A stretch of 64,000 nt of DNA from Streptomyces griseofuscus (GTDB taxonomy: Bacteria; Actinomycetota; Actinomycetes; Streptomycetales; Streptomycetaceae): positions 2,666,001 to 2,730,000 of the forward strand of contig NZ_CP051006.1 of the NCBI RefSeq assembly GCF_014673495.1, read 5' to 3'. The number at the start of each line of letters is the position of its first letter. Positions within the stretch are counted from its first letter, which is position 1. Shown here piece by piece: positions 59,022-64,000 of the stretch. The notes under the pieces are model-generated. The model did no database searches. It was not told where the DNA came from and saw only the letters and a list, made by a program, of their open reading frames with translations. The translations under genes were made by a program, and so were the position numbers.

Positions 59022-59609
59022 GTGTCAGTGGTGCGTGTCAGACTCGCGTGCATGGGGAGGATCACTGGGCTGGAAGCCCTGGTCAGCGAGGTCCGGGCGG
59101 GGTCCCGGATCAAATACCTGCACTTCTGGGGCCACCGCCCCCGGCCGGACGGCACCATCGGCGCGAGCTGTCTGAGCCAGTGGTGGCCCTCACCCTTCGT
59201 GGTCGACGGCAGGCGGTACGCGACGGCGGAGCACTGGATGATGGCCGCGAAGGCCCGGCTGTTCGATGACGCGGAGGCCGAGCGCCATGTCCTCGCGGCG
59301 GCGCATCCGGCCCAGGCCAAGAAGGCGGGCCGGCTGGTGCGCGGCTTCGACGAGGCGATATGGGAGCGGGAGCGGTTCCGGATCGTGGTCGAGGGCAGCG
59401 TGCACAAGTTCGCCGCCGATCCCGCGCTGCGCGCGTTCCTGCTGAACACGGGCGAGCGGGTGCTGGTCGAGGCGAGCCCGGTGGACCGGGTGTGGGGCAT
59501 CGGCCTGACGGCGGACGACGAGGCGGCCCAGGACCCGGAGCGCTGGCGGGGGCCGAATCTGCTGGGCTTCGCGCTGATGGAGGCACGGGCGGAGCTGGCC
59601 GCGGGCTAG
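59022..59609 (+). CDS. NADAR-family protein (YbiA-like)
   Basis: 195 aa from GTG 59022; GTG 59028 and ATG 59052 (MGRITGLEALVSEV) are possible starts. NADAR-domain motifs: HFWGHRPRPDG, SCLSQWWPSPFVVDGRRY, ATAEHWMMAAKARLFDD, VWGIGL and GPNLLGFALMEARAEL. The family acts on ADP-ribose-related or riboflavin-intermediate N-glycosides, and members are linked to anti-phage and nucleotide-damage repair systems. No defence genes flank it, so a housekeeping role in sanitising metabolites is at least as likely. Divergent from the polyamine operon. Confidence 0.88.
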   Translation: MSVVRVRLACMGRITGLEALVSEVRAGSRIKYLHFWGHRPRPDGTIGASCLSQWWPSPFVVDGRRYATAEHWMMAAKARLFDDAEAERHVLAAAHPAQAKKAGRLVRGFDEAIWERERFRIVVEGSVHKFAADPALRAFLLNTGERVLVEASPVDRVWGIGLTADDEAAQDPERWRGPNLLGFALMEARAELAAG

Positions 59610-59655
59610 CTCCGCCGGGGCCGAGCCTTTGCAGAGCGGGGCTTGATACGACGAT

Positions 59656-59688
59656 GCCCGCCGGACCGGGTCGTGCGGTCCGGCGGGC
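59656..59688. terminator. Bidirectional hairpin terminator
   Basis: Perfect 12-bp arms (59656-59667 and 59677-59688), 9-base loop, between the NADAR gene stop (59609) and the convergent membrane protein stop (59703). Confidence 0.85.
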
Positions 59689-59702
59689 GGGGGTCGAAGC
59701 GA

Positions 59703-60437
59703 TCAGCTCTGTGCCGCCGCCGTCACCGGCGCCGAGACGGAGTGCAGGGAGCCGTAGTAGGGATCGGAGCTGGAGTGGTCCTCGTTGATCGCCGCGGTGA
59801 TACCGATCGCGAGGAGCACGATCACGGCGACGCCGACGATGATCCCGATGACGCCCATGATCAGACCGGCCTGGGCCTGGCCGTGGTTGGTCGCCTCGCC
59901 GCGCTCGGCCCGGCGCCGTCCCTTGACGCCGAAGACCACCGCGAGGATGCCCAGGATCACGGAGGCGACGCCGTACAGGCAGAACAGGCAGATCGAGAGG
60001 ATGCCGAGCACCATCGCCGCGGTGCCCATGCCGTTCTGCGGGGTCATCGGCATACCGGTCCAGCCGTAGCCGCCGCCTGCCGGGTAGCCGGGGTAGCCGT
60101 AGCCGCCCGCGGGCGGCGCGGACACCGGGGGCACACCGGGACCGGTGGGCGCGATCGGCGGGGGCGGCACCGGCTCACCCGTGCCGGGGGCGCCGAAGGC
60201 GGGCGGGGTGGGCGCGCCGAAGCCCGGGACGGGCGGGGCGAAGTTGGGCTGGGCGTACCCGCCGGTGGGCAGGTCGGTCACGGTGGCCTGCTCGTGCACG
60301 GACGGCGGCTGCGCCGGGGGCTGTCCCGCACCGGGCGCGGCGGGCTGGTCCTTGTTCAGCGACAGCCCCGCCTCGGGCGGTGCCCACGGGTCGTGGCCGC
60401 CGCCGGCCGCCCCACTCGACTGCGTTCCGTCTGACAC
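59703..60437 (-). CDS. DUF4190-type membrane protein with Pro/Gly-rich head
   Basis: 244 aa from GTG 60437, preceded by GAGGGGGAA; the ATG at 60470 is an alternative. Residues 1-130 are a disordered Pro/Gly/Ala head ending in the tyrosine-rich GGYGYPGYPAGGGYGW. Two transmembrane helices follow: ALGILSICLFCLYG-like VLGILSICLFCLYGVASVIL, then AGLIMGVIGIIVGVAVIVLL, separated by a cytosolic loop (GRRRAERGEATNHGQA), the DUF4190 pattern. A short extracytoplasmic tail ends the protein. Widespread in actinobacteria; function unknown. Confidence 0.85.
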   Translation of the reverse strand: MSDGTQSSGAAGGGHDPWAPPEAGLSLNKDQPAAPGAGQPPAQPPSVHEQATVTDLPTGGYAQPNFAPPVPGFGAPTPPAFGAPGTGEPVPPPPIAPTGPGVPPVSAPPAGGYGYPGYPAGGGYGWTGMPMTPQNGMGTAAMVLGILSICLFCLYGVASVILGILAVVFGVKGRRRAERGEATNHGQAQAGLIMGVIGIIVGVAVIVLLAIGITAAINEDHSSSDPYYGSLHSVSAPVTAAAQS

Positions 60438-60835
60438 GCGTACTTCCCCCTCGGTCGTTCGTCCCGCCATGCTACGGCCTTCCCGACCCGCCCCGGCCGG
60501 CCGGTCCCGTCGTCCCGGCAGTGGAGCGGAGCACGGCCGCCGGGCTCGTACGGCCGCTCCCCCGCACCGCTCGTCCGGCCCCTCCCCCTCCGGCGCCCGC
60601 CGCCCTCTCCGTCCGGCGCCCGCCGCCGCTCCCCGCGCCCACCCCGGCCGCACGGTTCCACCACCCCGCGCCACCCGATCCCACCCAGGATCCGCGCGGC
60701 CGCCCACCCGGTCCGCGCGGGCCCTCCCCTCGGCCGTGCCCCGCGCCCGCCCGCCTACGATGTCCTGTGACGATCAGCCGATCACCCGCGCCGCGCCCGC
60801 AAGGGCGCCTCGGCGCCCTGCTCGGGGAGGCCCCC

Positions 60836-61903
60836 TTGTCCACCAGTTCCGTACCCGCCACCGGCTCGGCCGACCGCGACCTGCGCGCGTTCATCGCCGG
60901 ACTGCCCAAGGCCGAACTGCATGTCCACCACGTGGGCTCCGCCTCCCCCCGCATCGTCTCGGAGCTGGCCGCGCGGCACCGCGACTCCAAGGTGCCCAGC
61001 GACCCCGAGGCCCTCGCCGAGTACTTCACCTTCACCGACTTCGCGCACTTCATCGAGGTGTATCTGTCGGTGGTCGACCTGATCCGCACCCCGGAGGACG
61101 TCCGGCTGCTCACCTACGAGGTGGCCCGCGACCTGGCCCGCCAGCAGGTGCGCTACGCCGAGCTGACCCTCACCCCGTTCTCCTCCACCCGGCGCGGCAT
61201 AGACGAGCGCGCGTTCATGGAGGCGATCGAGGACGCCCGCAAGAGCGCGGAGGCCGAGTTCGGCACCGTGCTGCGCTGGTGCTTCGACATCCCCGGGGAG
61301 GCCGGACTGCAATCGGCGGAGGAGACCGTGCGGCTGGCCACCGACGACCGGATCCGGCCCGAGGGCCTGGTGTCGTTCGGGCTCGGCGGGCCCGAGATCG
61401 GCGTGCCCCGCCCGCAGTTCAAGCCGTTCTTCGACCGGGCCATCGCGGCCGGACTGCGCTCGGTGCCGCACTCCGGCGAGACCACGGGCCCGCAGTCGGT
61501 GTGGGACGCGCTGAACGAGCTGGGCGCCGAGCGCATCGGGCACGGCACCAGCTCCGCGCAGGACCCGGCGCTGCTCGCCCACCTCGCCGAGCGGCGCATC
61601 CCGCTGGAGGTCTGCCCGACCTCCAATATCGCCACCCGCGCGGTGCGCACCCTGGACGAGCACCCGCTCCGGCAGTTCCAGCAGGCCGGGGTGCTGATCA
61701 CGATCAACTCCGACGACCCGCCGATGTTCGGCACCGACCTCAACAACGAGTACGCGGTGGCCGCCCGCCTCCTCGACCTGGACGAGCGCGGTGTCGCGGA
61801 CCTCGCCAAGAACGCGGTGGAGGCGTCCTTCCTGGACGCGGCGGGCAAGGCGCGGCTCGCGGCGGAGATCGACACGTACACCACCGGCCGGCTCGCCGGC
61901 TGA
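60836..61903 (+). CDS. add: Adenosine deaminase
   Basis: 355 aa from TTG 60836, chosen for GGGGAGG five bases upstream; GTG 60767 is an alternative that adds 23 residues. Metal-dependent TIM-barrel deaminase: AELHVHHVGS (first zinc His pair), HSGE (His and catalytic Glu), IGHGTS (zinc His) and NSDDPPMFGTDL (zinc Asp). It hydrolyses adenosine to inosine or acts on a related aminopurine. The HVHHVGSASP variant of the usual HVHLDGAL loop is a recognised sub-branch in streptomycetes, so substrate preference may differ from classical Add. Confidence 0.9.
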   Translation: MSTSSVPATGSADRDLRAFIAGLPKAELHVHHVGSASPRIVSELAARHRDSKVPSDPEALAEYFTFTDFAHFIEVYLSVVDLIRTPEDVRLLTYEVARDLARQQVRYAELTLTPFSSTRRGIDERAFMEAIEDARKSAEAEFGTVLRWCFDIPGEAGLQSAEETVRLATDDRIRPEGLVSFGLGGPEIGVPRPQFKPFFDRAIAAGLRSVPHSGETTGPQSVWDALNELGAERIGHGTSSAQDPALLAHLAERRIPLEVCPTSNIATRAVRTLDEHPLRQFQQAGVLITINSDDPPMFGTDLNNEYAVAARLLDLDERGVADLAKNAVEASFLDAAGKARLAAEIDTYTTGRLAG

Positions 61904-61935
61904 GGCACACCACGATCCGCACCACAATGGGGGCC

Positions 61936-62619
61936 ATGCAGACCGTGACCGCCGTGGCCCACCGCGGCGACCCCTACCGCTTCCGTGAGAACACCCTCGA
62001 CTCGCTGCGCTCCGGTCTCGACCGGGGCGCGGACGCCGTCGAGTTCGATGTCCGGCTCACCCGCGACGGTGTGCCAGTGCTGCTGCACGACGACACGCTC
62101 GAACGGCTGTGGGGGGTGGCACGACCGCTGAGCACCCTGTCCGCCGAGGAGGTGCGCGGGCTCACCGACGGCGGGGTGCCGACGCTGGCCGAGGCGCTCG
62201 CCGCGACCGGTGACAGCCGGGTGATGGTGGATCTGTGCGGTCGGGTGACGCGGCGGACGATGGAGCGGATCCTGGACGTGATCCGGCAGAGCGGGGCCGG
62301 GGACCGGGTGTACTACAGCGCGGGCGCCGAGACGATGCTCACCGTGCGCGCCGCCGACCCGACCGCGGAGATCGCGCTGACCTGGACGACCCTGGCCCCG
62401 CCGCGCCCCGCCCTGCTGGCCGCGATCAACCCCCGCTGGCTCAACTACCGTTTCTCCCTGGTCGACCACGACCTGGTCACCCATCTGCACCGCTCCGGCC
62501 GGCTCGTCTCCGTGTGGACCCCGGACACCCGGCGCTCCCTGCGCCGCCTGATGGCCCTGGGCGTCGACTCGATCACCACGAACCGCGTCGACGTCCTGCA
62601 CGGGCTGCGCTCCCGTTAG
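61936..62619 (+). CDS. Glycerophosphodiester phosphodiesterase
   Basis: 227 aa from ATG 61936 (in-frame ATG at 61927 is an alternative). GDPD barrel motifs: AHRGDPYRFRENTLDSL (His and Glu for metal), ADAVEFDVRLTRDGVPVLLHD (Glu, Asp and His) and the C-terminal VWTPDTRRSLRRLMALGVDSITTNR. It splits glycerophosphodiesters into glycerol-3-phosphate and an alcohol. No signal peptide, so it is the cytosolic type. 32 bases after the deaminase gene, probably co-transcribed. Converges with the phosphatase gene at 6 bases. Confidence 0.93.
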   Translation: MQTVTAVAHRGDPYRFRENTLDSLRSGLDRGADAVEFDVRLTRDGVPVLLHDDTLERLWGVARPLSTLSAEEVRGLTDGGVPTLAEALAATGDSRVMVDLCGRVTRRTMERILDVIRQSGAGDRVYYSAGAETMLTVRAADPTAEIALTWTTLAPPRPALLAAINPRWLNYRFSLVDHDLVTHLHRSGRLVSVWTPDTRRSLRRLMALGVDSITTNRVDVLHGLRSR

Positions 62620-62625
62620 GGCCCG

Positions 62626-64000
62626 TCAGGCCGGGGCTCCACCCGGGCCGCGCGGGGCGAGCGGGTTCAGCCGTACCGCCATCAGCGCCACGTCGTCGCT
62701 GCCGTCGGGAGTCAGGCCCTGGAGGAGGTGGGCGCACGCCTTCTCCGGGTCCGCGGGTGCGTCCCGGACCACCGCTTCGAGGCGTTCCAGGGAGCGTTCC
62801 AGGTCCTCGTGCCGGCGCTCGATCAGTCCGTCGGTGACGAGGACGACCAGGGAGCCGGGCGCCATGGTGACCCGTCGGGCGGGCGGATGGGGAAGTCCGA
62901 GGCCCAGCAGGGGGCCGTGCTCGCGCACATAGCGGGTCGTGCCGTCGGGGCTCCGCAGCAGGGGCGGCAGATGGCCGGCGTTCGCGACCTGGACGACGTG
63001 CGTGTCGAACTCGATCAGCAGGACGCAGAGCGTGACGGTCGCGCCCGGCGCCACGGAGGTGATCAGGTGGTCGAGGCGGTCCAGGATCGCCTCGGGCGCG
63101 TGGCCCTCGACGGCGTACGCGCGCAGCGCGTGGCGGACCTGGCCCATCACCATGGCGGCGTCCAGGGAGTGCCCGGCCACGTCGCCGACGGCCACCACCA
63201 GCCCGTCGGCCGTGCTGATCGCCTCGTAGAAGTCGCCGCCGATCTCGGTGCGTTCGCTGGCGGGCAGATAGCGCACGGCCAGATCCGCCCGCGCGGTCTC
63301 GGGCAGCCGTTCCGGCAGGAAGCTCCGTTGCAGGGTGAGGGCGAGGGCGTGTTCCTCGCTGTAGCTGCGCAGCGCCTCCAGGGCGAGCGCGCTGGCCTGG
63401 GTGAGCTGGGTCAGCAGCTGCTCGTCGTCCAGTGTGGTGACGGCGTCCACCGGCGCCACGATGGCCACGGGCGGTCGGTCGGCCCTGGTGCGGCCGATGA
63501 CGGTGCGCCGCAGCGCGGGCTCCCCCAGTGCGGGCGGCAGCGGGAGCAGCCCCAGATCGGGCAGCTCGGCGTCCGCGTCGCCGGTCCGGTGGGGCAGGGC
63601 GGTGGTCACCGTGTGCGCCCCGGGGCCCCGTTCGCGCCGGGTGTGGGCGATCAGCGGGGTGCCCTGCGGGGTGGTGAGGAGTGCGGCCACGTCGCAGCGC
63701 AGGACGGCGGCGGCGCCCTCGGCCGTCACCTTGACCAGTTTCTGGGCGTCGGCGGCGCTGTACATCGCGAGGGTGGTGCGGTTGAGCAGGTGCAGCCGCT
63801 CCGCGAGGAGTTCGGCGCGGCGGCGGGCGCGGGCGTAGCGCAGGGTCGCCGTGACCGTCGCGAGCAGTTCGTCGGGGGCGACGGGTTCCACGAGGTAGGC
63901 GTCGGCTCCGCGGTAGAGCCCCTGGGCCCGGTCGTGGACGCTGATGGCGGAGGCGGAGATGTTGATGACGGGCAGGGCGGCGGTGGCGGGGTTGCTCTTG
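62626..64000 (-). CDS. Response-regulator-linked SpoIIE/PP2C phosphatase, N-terminus outside window
   Basis: The stop is at 62626 and the frame stays open to base 64000, so the start lies beyond the window. The visible N-terminal part (PVINISASAISVHDRAQGLY then RGADAYLVEPVAPDEL) is the end of a receiver domain with the conserved Ser and Lys-region positions, followed by a GAF-like domain (about the next 170 residues) and a C-terminal SpoIIE PP2C phosphatase (GGDFYEA, VGDVAGHSLDAA, GHLPPLLR, LVTDGLIERR). Such proteins dephosphorylate anti-anti-sigma factors in partner-switching stress pathways. No partner gene is visible in the window. Confidence 0.9.
   Translation of the reverse strand, partial: KSNPATAALPVINISASAISVHDRAQGLYRGADAYLVEPVAPDELLATVTATLRYARARRRAELLAERLHLLNRTTLAMYSAADAQKLVKVTAEGAAAVLRCDVAALLTTPQGTPLIAHTRRERGPGAHTVTTALPHRTGDADAELPDLGLLPLPPALGEPALRRTVIGRTRADRPPVAIVAPVDAVTTLDDEQLLTQLTQASALALEALRSYSEEHALALTLQRSFLPERLPETARADLAVRYLPASERTEIGGDFYEAISTADGLVVAVGDVAGHSLDAAMVMGQVRHALRAYAVEGHAPEAILDRLDHLITSVAPGATVTLCVLLIEFDTHVVQVANAGHLPPLLRSPDGTTRYVREHGPLLGLGLPHPPARRVTMAPGSLVVLVTDGLIERRHEDLERSLERLEAVVRDAPADPEKACAHLLQGLTPDGSDDVALMAVRLNPLAPRGPGGAPA

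Noticed and set aside
59022..59609. Anti-phage defence island around the NADAR gene
   Set aside because: Neighbours are metabolic and regulatory genes; no nuclease, toxin or CRISPR component.

Overview
The window is chromosomal DNA of a Streptomyces or very close relative. Support comes from very high GC with third-position bias, frequent GTG and TTG starts with purine-rich Shine-Dalgarno sequences, typical actinobacterial families (DUF397, DUF5753 HTH proteins, HATPase anti-sigma-like kinases, SpoIIE phosphatases), and a gene order I know from memory of S. coelicolor: a type VII secretion (ESX) locus followed by ribF-truB-rbfA-infB-ylxR-nusA-rimP, proS, ispG-rseP-dxr and a gab/pot polyamine region. 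No rRNA, tRNA, CRISPR array, prophage or biosynthetic cluster was recognised.

Layout. (1) 1-12.5 kb is one edge of an ESX/type VII locus: a WXG100 gene cut by the window edge, two mycosin proteases, a 565-aa PPE-like WXG protein, a small coiled-coil protein and EccB on the minus strand; divergently EccE, a conserved unknown and a 1053-aa Pro/Gln-rich ParA/MinD-like ATPase. EccC and EccD are not in the window. (2) 12.6-25 kb is translation and housekeeping on the minus strand: ribF, a large degenerate-trypsin/P-loop protein, truB-rbfA, DUF503, infB, ylxR, nusA, rimP. A 718-bp hairpin-rich gap separates infB from the DUF503 gene. (3) 25.3-28.1 kb holds a lipoprotein/DUF4439 pair and an APH-fold protein lacking its catalytic residues. 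A 733-bp element bounded by inverted repeats sits exactly at the APH gene stop codon. (4) 28.1-37.1 kb has proS, two GNAT acetyltransferases, an HTH/DUF397/HATPase islet whose HTH gene carries a nonsense codon, then the isoprenoid and membrane-protease block ispG, rseP, dxr. (5) 37.3-46.4 kb has a secreted lamin-tail protein, a long acyl-CoA dehydrogenase, a small membrane protein, a GabD-like aldehyde dehydrogenase, a PucR regulator and an orphan VirD4/TraD-like ATPase.

(6) 46.7-58.8 kb is dominated by polyamine/GABA metabolism: gabT, and a six-gene minus-strand operon reading aldehyde dehydrogenase, potD, potA, potB, potC, FAD-dependent amine oxidase. Together with the GabD-like enzyme these give uptake of putrescine/spermidine and conversion through aminobutyraldehyde and GABA to succinate. 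Between them are a PAP2 phosphatase, a secreted GH18 chitinase with a DasR-type operator, and a small gene whose Shine-Dalgarno lies in a long hairpin. (7) 59-64 kb holds a NADAR-family protein, a DUF4190-like membrane protein, an adenosine deaminase, a glycerophosphodiester phosphodiesterase and a SpoIIE-type response-regulator phosphatase that runs off the window.

Most stimulating for follow-up: the inverted-repeat-bounded cassette that pairs a transposase stump with a DUF7878-like passenger gene; the pseudo-protease/P-loop/repeat protein at 13.7-17.3 kb; the predicted pseudokinase at 26.4 kb; the Shine-Dalgarno-sequestering hairpin at 51.4 kb; and the nonsense codon in the HTH regulator at 32.5 kb. 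All functional statements rest on sequence reading and remembered family features; no database search was run.
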